From contig NC_087067.1 in the NCBI RefSeq assembly GCF_963678635.1, positions 26,481,547 through 26,545,546 on the forward strand: 64,000 nt of DNA, given 5' to 3'. Position 1 is the stretch's first letter. Each line of letters starts with the position of its first letter. Under the pieces are notes generated by a model. That model had not been told where the DNA came from. It was given only the letters and a program-made list of their open reading frames with translations, and searched no databases. Source of the DNA: Symsagittifera roscoffensis (Eukaryota; Xenacoelomorpha; Acoela; Convolutidae). Position numbers and translations under genes: made by a program. Positions 10,901-23,293 of this stretch are shown here, in pieces.

Positions 10901-13618
10901 ATGCCGGAAATAAAAAGTGTGAAAACATCTGGAAAGACTTGTACAAATCAAGGTTCACAAGGTCGAGTGTTATTTTCCTGTTGAAAACATGTTACAAATA
11001 AAACAGACAGAATTTCACTATTATTTTTCAGTCTCTTGAAGTTAAAAAAAATTAATTCAGTGTTATAAGTACAATGCTAAGTTAGAAAAAGCTCCGCAAC
11101 TTAAAGCCAGCCAGTCACTAAAAAAAATCATTTTGTGACAGCAAGTTCATCCCTAATTTCCTAAATCATTGCATGCAAAAGTAAGTTTTTAAAATCGAAA
11201 CACTACATTTACTGAGCTTGTCTAGACTTTAGGTCCATCGGAACGTTTTCCGTCTCAAATATTTTACGGGTAAGTTTTTAACTTCCGTAAATTAATTGCT
11301 TGCTCGGTTAGAGTTGCTCACTTATGTTTAGACTTTAAAAGACGAGCACATTTTTTTGGTCGAGAAATTCGAAACATTCTCGATTTCGGTCGTGACGGTG
11401 GGTATCAAGTGAGCACCTCAACCGGGCTGATAGAGCCATCCAAAAGAAATTTTTGGTTTCCGTGCAAAAATGACACTCAAAAGTGTATCAAAAGTGTCTT
11501 AATAACAAAATGAAACAATAGTTATCAATTTTACTCATTAAATTTGTCTTCAGTTTTTAGGTTTATTAAGTTTTGTTCAATTTTTCCGCTGGACTTGGGT
11601 GCATTTTGCCTATAGTAACAATCGATATCTGTCGGGAAAAAATATGTTGATTTTAGTCAGTCTTTTTTTCCTGTGTGGCGTTTTGAGCTGTAATTGACTT
11701 TTATTGATGGGTATCAAAGGCTGATTAAGAGTTGCACTGTTGTCGTTCTTTTTGTTTTTCTTATTTCCATACGTAGTGAAGCGTACCAGTAGTTATAAAT
11801 TTATTTTTCTGAGATCAGTTTCTGAAATAAATAAAAAGTAAATCTACCGTTGCGTGGCCATATTGTAATTTTAGAGGTATTGTAAAACATATACGCTTGT
11901 CATGATTCATATGGTAATGAGTAAGCGAAGCGTGAACAAGGTACGACCGAAAAGCCTCACCCCACTTTAGGGGCGGATCTAGGATTTTTTAAGTTTATTA
12001 TTTAGATTAATTAGATTATCCGAGCTGTCTCAAAAACTAAAAAAATATATTTCGTCACAAAACTATCTGCTGAAAATATCATGCTAAACGTAAGGATATG
12101 AAACCTAGAAACGGGTATCGTACATTAATTGCAAAAACGACATCTCAAAAAGTAAAACGATCAAATTTTTGAGTAAAATTTTTGACGGACCAAACGATAA
12201 ACATAAAGTTGAGGAATTGAAATTACTTTTGAGCAAATGATAGGTTGTCCAAATAATGCTTACTCCTTTAAGATGTTTTATTTTGATTTTCAATGACCAG
12301 CAAGAGCATTTGATTTATAAGCAAAAGAGAGTTGAGTATTTGTAAGCAAAAAAAATTTCATGAAACCTCCGTCACTCGGGCGCTGAAAAATGAGCCCAAA
12401 TCGAAGCTCAAGAAGCTCATTAGAAAAAAATGTCGAAGCAATTGATTATAAGATGAGGTCTATTTAAAACAGAGGAGGGAATTTATGCCCGGTAGGGGTG
12501 TAATCTGATTGCTTTGGAAATAATGGGCTATACGGGACAACAAAATCCCCCAGGATATCATGCCATGGGACTAAATCCCTCAGAGGATTAAATATACAGC
12601 TTCTACACCATTTCTTTGAGTTTCTCAGAATCTACCATTATTTTGACTTAGTCAACTACAATTGAATCATAGAACGTGGTTGAAGTAGTTGAAACTCTTA
12701 CAAGATGCTTCACTGGTCGAAAGTATGTGGCTTCTAAAGATCTAATCATAGCCAGGGTCCAGGGACACCTAGTCCAATTGCAATATTTAGTTGCAAGATC
12801 CTGCACGATTCTTGGAAAAAAAACATATTCACCTTGAATGATCTTACTTCAAGAATCTTGTAGGACTTGACAAGAAGCTTGCAAGAACTTGGCCACTTCT
12901 TCTGTTGTAAATCAATTAATGTAATGGACTTTGCAAAAACCTTGCACGATCCTCCAAAGTAAGGTTTGAGCATCGCGACCAAAGGTTGGTCTCAGGTTTT
13001 CGAAAACGATGGCATTTTTAGTTGAAAAATGAATAGAAAAAAACCACTGGATTGTCACTAGATTGGACTGAAATTAACATTCGCTACACTTTCCATGCTG
13101 ATATTGAAAAGGCCATTCAATGGGTATCACTATTTGTTGATATACAAACGCTCATATGACCGAATGGCTTGACAAGACGTTAAATTAAAAAACGGCTCTT
13201 TAGAAAGGACTTGTTTTTTCTACTTATTCAGCTCAAACGGGCAAACCTCAAAAAATGACAAGCTTCATACAAATGATCGTTGAGTTGAAGCCGCTTGGTG
13301 GCTAACTAAAGGGTCGCAATGCACTTAATTGGTTCTAGCAAAGAGAGTTGTAAGAACCTCCCATTTAATAAAAAATGCAAGAAAAAAATTCAGGCCAAAA
13401 CGCTAATTCGCATCGAGCGCCCATGGATTTTTTATCAATTTTGATATTTTCGAGATAAAAAAATTAATTATAAATCATTACAGGTGTAAAAATTAGACCA
13501 CGAAATCGATTATATTGTCAAAAAAATGAATTATTTTGAAAAAAAAGATCTAATATAATCCAATAAAATCGATTATAATTCTTTTTTTTGGCATAAATTC
13601 GACTGTGCCTGTCAGAGT
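10901..13618. other. Non-coding DNA with weak repeats
   Basis: A stray hAT-like TIR (TAGGGGCGGATCTAGGATTT) lies at 11969-11988 without a partner nearby. At 12770-12960 the words CTTGCAAGA, CTTGCACGAT and GAATCTTGTAGGA recur in both orientations, suggesting a worn MITE. The 78-codon minus frame at 12746-12982 is read from that repeat. Confidence 0.35.
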
Positions 13619-14039
13619 CAGGGGCGGATTTAGGGGGGGGGGGGGTAGGGGTTGTCCTTTCTCTCAGTGATTTGACTCCCTGTCAACACAAAGGGTCCCC
13701 CCTTGTATTATTTTGAGATACCCATTTTTGGGGACGGACTCTAAAATTTTTCCAAGGCGCCAATAAATACTAGTTTTGAGGATGGAGCGCGCGCCGAAAA
13801 AACGCAATTTAATTTTTTTTGTCAAAATTTTGCAAAAAAGGCATAAAAACCCCTTTTTGGCCTGTTTCTTTAAAATTTTGCGTGCGGCGCAAAAGTTTTA
13901 ACAAAAACAGGGTCTTTGTAATGCTTTGGGAGAGCTCGGAAAATTAATGATCGACCTAAAAAAAATGGCCGACAAAACTTTTGATTTTTTTTTTGAAAAT
14001 CCACCCCCCTCCCTCGAGAAAATCCTAGACTCGCCCCTG
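13619..14039. mobile_element. hAT-like MITE, best-preserved copy with 8-bp TSD
   Basis: Begins CAGGGGCGGATTTAGG and ends with the inverse form CCTAGACTCGCCCCTG. Flanking 8-mers are GTCAGAGT (13611-13618) and GTCAGGAT (14040-14047), matching at six of eight positions. An 8-bp duplication and CAGGGG-type termini are hallmarks of hAT elements. The interior is non-coding with a conserved block AGGCGCCAATAAATACTAG followed by GGAGCGCGCGCC and AAAACGCAATTT, found in all copies. Confidence 0.75.
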
Positions 14040-14184
14040 GTCAGGATACTTCATCATAAATTCTAATTTTTATTAGAATTAAATTTGATTGTTTTGCAGA
14101 AATTTTGTAACTTTTGCAGGAATTTCTATGCTTTGTTTTTGCAGTTATAACAAGAAAAAAGGTAAAAATTCGTATGCATTCCAC

Positions 14185-14500
14185 CGTCCCCTCCCTCAGT
14201 CTACTATCCCCCCCCCCTCGCAGTTACTCCTTCCCAAAGATGACCTAACCCTTCGTTTTATCCTTCCTTCCCTCGAAAGTTCTCATCACTACCCAAGCGT
14301 TTTTCCCCCACCCAAATTCAAGCCCCCACGCCTTAATTAAAATTTTTGTCACCCTTCTTCCATCCACGTTCAGTAAACGTGGGGGATAGGGATAAACTGA
14401 GGGGAGAGGGATTTAACTTGGGAATTGGGGGAGGGGGTTGGTAAAACAGATGGAATCCAACAATAATCTATTAGCGGGGAGAGGGGGGGTATAAGAGGTG
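14185..14500. repeat. C-rich arm facing G-rich arm, probable foldback
   Basis: 14185-14330 is rich in CCCTCC/CCCCCCC words and 14375-14500 in GGGGGA/GAGAGGG words. CCCTCCCTCAGTCTACTATC near 14191 loosely matches the reverse complement of 14380-14410. Arms are too diverged to define ends. The 83-codon frame at 14089-14340 is a by-product of the C-rich arm. Confidence 0.35.
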
Positions 14501-16671
14501 GAGTTCAACCATCAACCCTTTAGCTCAGCCAATTAAAATTTAAAATGTAGATGTAGGAAAAAGTAGAGAGAAACAAACATTCAAAATCTATATGAAAACA
14601 AAATGTGAAAAAAATATAAAAAACGTAATATGTAGCAACTGCACTAAGTAGGAAATCAGACAATTTTACAACTAATTTTTAAATTTAATCAAAAATTTCT
14701 CGAAAAAATATTTTATAACTGATAATAACCGATTGCTAGGGATTATGATTACACAAAAACTATGATGATTATAATTCCTTTTAATGGATTATGATCGTTT
14801 GTGTCGATAATTTTAAACACCGACTATATAATGATAATATAAATTTGGACTAAAAAATGTCAATGCAATCGATTATGATTCATGGCTGCTCGTTGAGAGT
14901 TGTTAAAAAGTTGAAATTGAATGATAAAAAAAAATCAAGCCAATTAAAATTTTTCCAGACTTCATCGAAAGTCGGAACTATAATTTATACTTTTTTTTTA
15001 AATGAAGGTCCTTTTCTAAGTTTTTTTGTTGCAAATAATGTTGAATGACAAGGAGAAGGGTCTGGTCTGGACCTTAAACATAGTAACAAGGAAAACAAAT
15101 TAAAAAAATAACATTTATGACAGGTAATTGAACAATTTAGGCGGTAAATGAATCTTTGTTTCACAACTTGCTTGCCATCAAATCGAACGAAAATAAAAGT
15201 GAATGCTGTTATAAAAAGTGAGTGAATATTCCACAAATTTCATCTAATTGGGTAAACTATTTCTACTTTGTTTACTTTGCTGTCTCTCATAATTGCTTTT
15301 AAAGTTGGCTGTTTAAATCAGACCCATCTCTTTGTCCATTCACTCAAACAATTTTAAGCTTTTTTTAGCAGTAATATTAACAAACGGCTATGAAGCCGAC
15401 AACACCTGCGCAGACACACGTTGCGCCAAATGCGGTCCTGAAAAAGTTGCTCTAAAATAAACATTAGTTTGAAAGAAACACGAGGTTTGAATAAAATGAA
15501 AACAAAACTTGAAAATAAAAAAGTTGCCCTTGATGCGACACCATAGAAGGCAGTCAAGCTGGGTATAAGATGAACTGGTTAAGGTCAAACAAAGAACTGA
15601 AGCAGAAGAAACACCAGACATTTTATCAAAAAATGGAACTACCATCAACATAAACACAGGTCTCAAACTATTCGGAAAGTGTTTTTTGTCTAAATAGTAA
15701 GTCAATGTTTTGTTTCATTTCCCATATGTGTGTCAAAAAACTTTTTAATCCTTTTTTGGTTTTCAAGTAAAAGCCTCATTGGGAACAATGATTCAGTTTT
15801 TATTTTTCTACCTGTTGAAGTATTCGTCAACGAAATAAGTTTTTTCAACTTCAATGTTGAAATACGTATTTCTACTATAAGTAATTTTCTTTTAATGGGT
15901 GCCTTCCGGTTTCGTCAAATGTAATGTCAACATCATTCGTCTGTCAATTCTTCAGAACTTCATTTACAGTATCAGTAACAATTAATGTGTTCTTACTTTA
16001 ACCAGCAGGAATGCTCGCATATCTTGGGCGTTTTCCTTGTACCCTCGCAAGGATCTGCCATGTCATGGGTAGGAAGCATCCACCTCGATAAAACCTGCAG
16101 CTCTACTTGTCGCCCCGATTTTTGAATAGATCAACGATTTGGACCAGTGGTTTGAGTTTTTTGTTTCATCGCTCATCTGACCATGGCCAGCGTTTTTTTT
16201 GTAGATGATGTATGTGATTTGTTATTTACCTCACGTGCATTATTTCTTGTCGCTACCCACTAGTTAATTTCTTTTCCTTAAGTAGCTAAGGTCTTCCAAT
16301 TCAATTATCTACGAATTTTTCCTCGCGTTTTCCATGTGTTCTGCATGTTTCTGTTGCAGTCTGAACCAGCACCTTCGTAATTTTAGCTCAAGATCTGTTT
16401 GCTCTTTCACCGTTTCCGATTAGCGTCGTTGTCTTCTGTCGAAACTCTTTCAGTATCAGGATTGCAAAGTGCTTTCTATTTGATGTTCAGTAGTGTAATC
16501 AGGTTTCCTTCCTTGCCGTCGTTTTTTTGCGGCTTTCCAACGTCAGTGTCAGAGGTTTGTGGTCGAGTAAGCCATTTCATTGTTCAGTCCCGCACGTTCA
16601 GTCCCCTCATACGGCGGTGTCTCTGAATTATTCCCATTATGAAATCGTCGATCTCAAACCATCATCCAGGG
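14501..16671. other. Non-coding DNA; several short frames without support
   Basis: Frames of 62-105 codons occur on both strands (14985-15236, 15388-15705, 15730-15924, 16399-16757). They overlap one another in different frames and show no family motif, so none is called. Region 15950-16620 is less AT-biased and could hold exons of a spliced gene, but no splice chain could be built. Confidence 0.3.
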
Positions 16672-17035
16672 CAGTGGCGTACGCAGAAGTTTTTCTAGGA
16701 AGGCGAGCTTGCGAAAAATTGTCTCGACCTTCTCTTTTTTTAAGCCGACCAAATTGATTTTCTGACCTCTCCTAAGTCACTATAAAGACCCCATTGTGAC
16801 CACATTTTTTGTGCCGCAGACAAAATTTTGAAAAAAAAACAGGCCAAAAAAGACGTTTTTAGGCAGTTTTTGGAAATTTTTGACCAAAAAATTGCGTTTT
16901 TTTGGCGCGCGCTCCCCCCTCAAAATTAGTTTTTTTGGGGAGTTAGGCGCCTTTAAAAAATTTTAAGGCTGGTCAGCCAAAAATCGATGTCGTAATGTTA
17001 TACCAAAGGGGGGACCTTTTGGAAAAATTTGGCAA
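16672..17035. mobile_element. hAT-like MITE copy, inverted and truncated
   Basis: The core here is the reverse complement of the 13619-14039 core: GCGTTTTTTTGGCGCGCGCT, CTCAAAATTAGT, AGGCGCC. The left end CAGTGGCGTACGCAGAAG differs from the consensus TIR and the right end is not found. Confidence 0.6.
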
Positions 17036-17796
17036 AGATCTCTCTATATCTGCTGTCCATGTAAAAGGGGCCAAGACGATTTTAGCCTGTGTATAACTGT
17101 GGGTTGCGGCCGGCTATTCCGTTTCCCCCATTTAAGCATCCGCGAGTTTGCGCGTTGATCTTGTGAAGGTGGCGCCCCAGTCCTTTTCAGGTTCCCCTTG
17201 TGCGTTCCTTGACGCGCCGATTTTTTCGTGCGCTGCCCACATTTGCTATCCTGGATGCGACACACAACACATACGAGAGAAAACAATTAGCCGAGCACAA
17301 TTTTTTCGTCAAACTCTTCGCAAGTATTTTATTCCAAGCAAAATGCACAATTGTCTGGAATTGGATTGATTGGAATCTCTGAATTACAGCTGCGCTAAGT
17401 TTTGTACTTTTTTGTCGTTGTTTTTACTTAAGTCCTTTTAACATTGACATTTTTAATTTTTTGACCAATTTGGGATAATTAACGTGCAATAAAATGCGTT
17501 CTTATAACACGCGTAAGCAGCAAATCGATGCCTTTCAAATCAAATTTATGCCAGCAGTTCATGCGGTATTTTTAGTCTCTACGCGGGACTCTAAAAACCC
17601 ACCCTTTTCACCTTTTTTAATCTTGTTTAGCAAGTGGTGTGATAAATGATGAAAAAAAAAATAAACCATATCATGTTTTTTAAATTGTATTTTGATTATT
17701 TATCAATTATTCAACCATAAAATAATTTGTTTGAACTTGAAATGCAGTCGGAAATTTTAGGTTCTGCCCTAATATTTGAGCAACCTCGTTATTTTT
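17036..17796. other. Non-coding DNA before the 554-bp duplication
   Basis: Frames at 17044-17382 overlap on both strands without motifs. Nothing supported. Confidence 0.3.
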
Positions 17797-18903
17797 TGCA
17801 TCTAACTCGTAGTCTAAATCGTCGATGAATGAAATTAAAACATTGAATCTGATTTGATTCAGAGCGAACGTTTCATCCTGGGCTACCATCATCAAGTTGT
17901 TGTCTTATTCTCCGTGAAAAAATTTCAAAACAACTTTCATTTCCCCGACCTCGCCTGATTTTTCAGCGCTAGACATAGTTTCCAACTTTCATCTAGATAT
18001 TTTAAACCTAGAGATTTCCTGACGGGGAGGTTAGTCGTTTTGATCAACTATCGGATTTGTCTCAAATTTTTTTCTAACGAAACTCCAAATATGCAAGGAA
18101 GAAACTTAAGAAACACTCCGGTGTGTTTTTTGTCAAAAAATATCGGTTCACATTTTGGCTTCAATCTCCGTGGAAAAATCTATTACAACTGTGTTTCTCG
18201 TGTTTTTATCCGGTCAAAATTTGCAGCAGAAAATCAAAATAATTCTCATTTGAAGAGCATAGTGATTCAGATTGCAAACGGCTCTGATGTTTCAAGGTCA
18301 AAGTATGGTTTTCATGATATTGGTAAGATAATTAACCCAAGTAATCTTTTTGCATCTAACTCGTAGTCTAAATTGTTGATGAATGAAATTAAAACATTGA
18401 ATCTGATTTGATTCAGAGCAAACGTTTCATCATAGGCTACCACCATCAAGTTGTTGTCTTATTCTCCGTGAAAAAATTTCAAAACAACTTTCATTTCCCC
18501 GACCTCGCCTGATTTTTCAGCGCTAGACATAGTTTCCAACTTTCATCTAGATATTTTAAACCTAGAGATTTCCTGACGGGGAGGTTAGGCGTTTTGATCA
18601 ATTATTGGATTTGTCTCGAATTTTTTTCTAACGAAACTCCAAATATGCAAGAAAGAAACTTAAGAAACACTCCGGTGTGTTTTTTGTCAAAAAAAATCGG
18701 TTCACATTTTGGCTTCAATCTCCGTGGAAAAATCTTTTACAACTGTGTTTCTCGTGTTTTTATCCGGTCAAAATTTGCAGCAGAAAATTAAAATAATTCT
18801 CATTTGAAGAGCATAGTGATTCAGATTGCAAACGGCTCTGATGTTTCAAGGTGAAAGTATAGTTTTCATGATATTGGTAAGATAATTAACCCAAGTAATC
18901 CTT
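17797..18903. repeat. Tandem duplication, 554-bp period, two copies
   Basis: TGCATCTAACTCGTAGTCTA occurs at 17797 and again at 18351, and the sequence after each runs in parallel to ATTAACCCAAGTAATC. The copies differ by scattered substitutions and a few small indels. The parallel frames at 18040-18366 and 18594-18791 differ in length only because the second copy gained a TAA. Neither resembles a known protein. Confidence 0.9.
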
Positions 18904-18985
18904 AATCGACTTAACCATTGAAAAAGATCTAAGAGCGTTAGAATCTTTTAACTTTAATCAACAAGAATAAAATTTTTCGATAAAA

Positions 18986-19290
18986 TTGAAAAATTACGCA
19001 AAAAAAACAGCTGAAACTTTTCGAACTCATAATGGTGGTGTTTTGGATTTAGCGTCAGAGATTTGGACGGAAACAGACACAAAGATTAGCGATGTGGAAG
19101 GAACTGAACTTTGCGACGACAAGGGACAAGCTCATTCCTTTTTTCGATCCTCAGACGTGGAAGCAACCTTAAATACGGCTTCAGAAGCTTAACAATCTAA
19201 CTTCGATACAAACCAACAACGACAATTGAACTACAGCATAGGAAAACAATTGCCCGATCCTGGAATTAAAAATCCACATTAAACTTACAA
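18986..19290 (+). pseudogene. Diverged BEL/Pao protease-region fragment
   Basis: 19055-19290 aligns by eye with 22725-22905 of the 4.3-kb repeat: GACGGAAACAG, then AACGACAATTG(G/A)ACTACAGC, then ACAATTG(G)CC(C/G)GA(A/T)CC(C/T)GGA. In the repeat copy the last block encodes the protease-end motif QLAEPGFN; here it reads QLPDPGIK. A 68-codon frame (18986-19192) covers the 5' part. Homology is inferred from the better copies. Confidence 0.4.
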
Positions 19291-19841
19291 TACCGTTGGG
19301 GCGAAAAACCATAGGGCATCAAGTGGGCATCATTTAAAGCGCAAATGATCCAGATTCAGCACTGGCATTTCATGGGGAAAAAATTTTAAGGACTATGTCG
19401 GCAAACTATTCAGCGCAAGCTTAAATATAAAACATATCAATCGTTTAACCAACAAAGTTGACTTTTAGAGTCGACTAATCATTTAATTTAAACTAATAAA
19501 AAGCGAATAGAACCAATCTTTTAACAATGATTTTGAAAATTGCATCACAAAACCTATGGGAATTTTTTTTCTTTGCTTGAGATAAATTTGCTTGAAATAA
19601 CTTTGCTTGAAACTTTGCTTGAAAAATATATACGAAAAAACGTTGCTTGAAAAAGATTATAATTGGAACTTAACTCAATCACACTATATAAGCCAAATGC
19701 AGCAGACAGTGTAAAATGATAATTTCAAAATAATCTTCTAAAACAAACAAAGCTCTTGAAACGGAGATAGAGAAAATGTTTTAAAGACTGTCTCCCGACA
19801 ATTTTTTCTTAAAGAAGAGTCACATCTGGTATAAGAAATTG

Positions 19842-20279
19842 GGTAACTTCCCAAATGGCATAATTCCCAAATGGCATAAAAATGGAAACTTTTCCCAAAT
19901 GGCATAAATTTCAAGTTTTCATTGTAATTTAAACATTTTCTATCAATTTCTATTTCTATCATTTTGTCAGGAACGAAAGCATGTGAACAAGATTTGGAAT
20001 TAATTGCTTCCAAACAAATTTAAGCAACAGATTTGTCGAAAAAAATTGACCACATGAAGCTTATTAATAATCGCAAGCTTATGCTTCTTGCTTTTGATAA
20101 AGTTTTTAACGATAAAATGTCAATCAACATTTGAATTGACAATTTGACTAATTTTCTCACATTGTTCACGAAAAAATTGTTCTCGATTTTTCCAAAGCAA
20201 CTGTTGCATGAAATTTATGCCATTTGGGAATTTTTTCATTTTTATGCCATTTGGGAATTATGCCATTTGAGACGTAATC
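19842..20279. mobile_element. 438-bp foldback MITE with 9-bp target duplication
   Basis: AAGAAATTG stands immediately before (19833-19841) and after (20280-20288) the element. Inside, CCCAAATGGCATAATTCCC near 19850, followed by two more CAAATGGCATAAA copies, is mirrored by TTATGCCATTTGGGAATT (20215-20250) and AATTATGCCATTTGAGAC (20256-20273). Each arm therefore carries repeated CAAATGGCAT words. A 9-bp duplication would suit a Mutator-like source transposase, but no superfamily-specific end is recognised. Confidence 0.8.
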
Positions 20280-20288
20280 AAGAAATTG

Positions 20289-21598
20289 TATTATCAACTT
20301 CATTTAGCTTGAAGAACGATATTTTGACATCTGGATTGAAGTTCAAAAAACCAACAGCGCAACATGATTTTAAGCGAGAATACTTCATTGTATCTTTTTT
20401 CGCAATCCAAAATCAAACCGTTTTGCTAACTTTTTGTTTTTTAAAATTAAAAAGTAGGATTACAAAATTTTTTTTGAAATTTTTTTTTAGTTGGTGCTAT
20501 GATCAAAAAAACCTTAGAGCCGCCGCTGGACAGATATGGAAACCTGTAAATGAGATAGCTACTCAGACAAAAAAGTGACGTCGTTGTAATCGAGATTTTT
20601 TCCTGAATTCGAGCAGTCAATGATTTTGTACCCAATTCAATTCTCATTTTTTTTGAACAAACTAATTATGGTTTTTTACTATCTTTTTCATCAGCAACTG
20701 CCTTGATCAATTTTTGTTCTTACTCTCCCTCAACAAATACTAAAATAACTACTTTTTTTTGGGTCTCCAACTCACTTGACTTGTCTTCGTTGAAAAGAAT
20801 TCTCATTTTTCTAACTAAATTCTTTATCCTGACGGGAAACTAAACATCTCGTTTCGGGCGATTTTCATATTTTTCTTCAAAAATGTCATCAAGAAAATTC
20901 CAAATTTGCAACCAGTAACATTAACTTTTTTTAGCTTTTCTTCTATGTGTTGTTTATGAAAGTGTCTAATTTTTTGTCTGTGGAATGATCCACTAAAGTG
21001 GTACTTGTTGTGTTTTTGTATGTCAAATTAAATTCCTGCCATAAATTTCAGATGAATATCAGAGAGCATCAAACAAGCATCATTTAACGCGCGTTTGACT
21101 GAGATTCAAAAATGAATTCAGTGATGCTTTTGCAGATATTTTTAACATTGACTATATCGGCACATTTATCAACCAATTAAATACTTCTTTATAAACTAAC
21201 GCTTTGTGGCTAATTTCTACAAAACTATATAATCGGGCAAACTGTAACAGTGCGGGCATTTGTAACCTAGCGAATATTGATTGCAATGAAACTTGTAAAA
21301 ATTAGCTAGAAAATCTTTTAAGTCACTTCCGAACGATTTGACTCGCTCACATTTACAAGCTAACAAACAAGATGTTTCTCCTAATTTGGCAAGTATTGTT
21401 AGATAATACATTAGGACTAAAATATGTCAACCTGAATTAGTCCTCCGGCTATTTGAATGGAGTGCACTACAGTTCATTAAAAATTTAGGATAGAAAGGAA
21501 TTCGGCGGGCAAGTATCCGGACGACTTAGTCCCAAACAATCAGGCTTCAGATATTTTGAAGGTTGAATAAACACTGATAAACCACTGAAGTCGTCCAA
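20289..21598. other. Non-coding AT-rich DNA before the 4.3-kb repeat
   Basis: Short frames only (20447-20647, 21217-21411). The text at 20640-21170 (multi-T runs, cast GGAATGATCC) gives no gene. Confidence 0.3.
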
Positions 21599-22211
21599 CA
21601 GATTGGAACTAGAAATTTTGTACAAATATTTAACGCTTTAATTCGGTGATTCCTTGCGATACTTTGCTTTCTCCGCTGTTTTGATTATCTTTGCGATGTT
21701 TTGCCTTTTTCTGGATTAGAACCAGTCGGCATCAATGACCAACTAATTCTTCTGTTTTTTGATCTTAAACTTGCCACGTCTACTACCCATAAAACAAAAT
21801 TGTCAACACAGTCAAAGTTACAGGAAGATGTTACATAGCAAGGTACAGGTATTGATCAAAGATGAGCAGCTGTTAAGCAATGATTTCCTAGAATCAGAGG
21901 ATTTGGATGACAAACAAGGACAAAATTTTCACCAATATGAAAATAAAATTACAGCCCATCATCTGTAATGACAGAAGACGCGGAAACAATCGTACCTTGA
22001 CTAACATTCACGTAAGACTACAAAAAAAAAAACAATTTTGCTCAATTAAGGACACCGACCGGATGAACATGACATTTTTTAAAAAAAATTATGACGTAAC
22101 GTCTTCAATTTGAACACGGAAAGTTTGCTAAGGTTCTACGCCAGAAAAGGAACATCAACGTTGTGATCATAACAAGAAGGTTGTCGAAGAAAGATTCCAA
22201 GTGCCTGAAAC

Positions 22212-22466
22212 ATGACTAATGCCACCGAAAATAACTTGCAGTCATCAACTCAAAATGAAAGAAGCAACCGGACACAAAGACACTATCGACAAATTAAAGT
22301 ACAACAGAGTAGGACAGAAGCAAAAGTTGTGGGAATAGCTATCAAAATTCTATGCGACCTTTTCAGAAACGTGAAAGACACAGCTCAATTAAAAAAATTG
22401 AATGAAATTGCATTCGAGCCAGACAGAGAACTGAGGTTAAATTTTGATCTCAATGAAAACAAGTGA
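22212..22466 (+). pseudogene. 84-codon frame in repeat unit 1, possible gag remnant
   Basis: A Q/N/R-rich start followed by a plausible helix (AIKILCDLFRNVKDTAQLKK) and an acidic end. It lies about 200 bp upstream of the protease-like segment, where a BEL/Pao gag tail would be expected. No zinc knuckle is seen. The same 84 residues are encoded in unit 2. Functional assignment is weak. Confidence 0.35.
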
Positions 22467-22639
22467 ACTGAAACATAACAATTTTCTGCTTCCTAAACAA
22501 ATTTTTTTTTCTCAAATAAACCAAGTACCTGAGCACGGAATACATTTGCAAAATAAAAAACCGATGACAAAATTTATCAACAGCAAGTCCTGAAACACAG
22601 CCGGATGATTTTTTTGTACATACTGATGTCATACCACTC

Positions 22640-23160
22640 GAGATCAATCAAAAATTAACTAATATTTGTGTTTTACATGATTCAGCATTACACATCAACT
22701 TGATAACAGAAGTGGTTGATCGAAACTTGTGGATACGCAGACGGAAACAGTCAACAATTTTCGCGGATTCGACTTCCTTCATTCCCTCTTCAATTATGGC
22801 TTCAACTCTTCAGAAACAAAGACAAGAATTAAACTCGAGACAAATCAAAACGACAATTGGACTACAGCCAAAGAAGACAATTGGCCGAACCCGGATTTAA
22901 CGAATCACAATACATTGAAATGATCATTGGAGCACCATGCCAGGACGATCCGATGATTAAAAAAATATAATCGAAGAACAGACAGGTTCAATATGCTGCC
23001 GCCTATCAATTTTCGACAGGCTACAAATTGGACGAAAAGATAAGCACCGGTTTTACTTCCCTACAACATTATTTTTTTATCAGCGATGATAATAACTCCA
23101 CCATACAACGTCTACGGGAATTTGTGAGAACTCCAGAAAAAAACAGTATTTAATATTAAA
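22640..23160 (+). pseudogene. BEL/Pao aspartic protease remnant, unit 1
   Basis: 22679-22711 reads DSALHINLITE, close to the DSG.. INLITE active-site block of BEL/Pao proteases, with Gly replaced by Ala. 22878-22940 reads QLAEPGFNES followed by an IIGA motif, which matches the conserved protease end (LADP.F..p..IDLLIGA). The two blocks lie in different frames, so at least one frameshift separates them. Downstream words (STIQRLREFV near 23110) resemble the ILRRFWEIE-type linker that precedes BEL reverse transcriptase. No RT follows. Recognition rests on family knowledge. Confidence 0.6.
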
Positions 23161-23293
23161 GTATTGCAATAATTAGTATTTCGACAGATAATTCGAACCA
23201 GCGCAAAATAAGGTGGTATTGGTTAAAATTATTGGTTTAAAAATTTTTTGGTGGTATTGGTTCAAAAAGAGGAATGTAAACAAAAAAGTAAGT

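Noticed and set aside
18325-18350. AATTAACCCAAGTAATC, thought of as a nematode spliced-leader-like word
   Set aside because: Only part of the known leader is matched and it occurs as part of the 554-bp duplication without a donor context.
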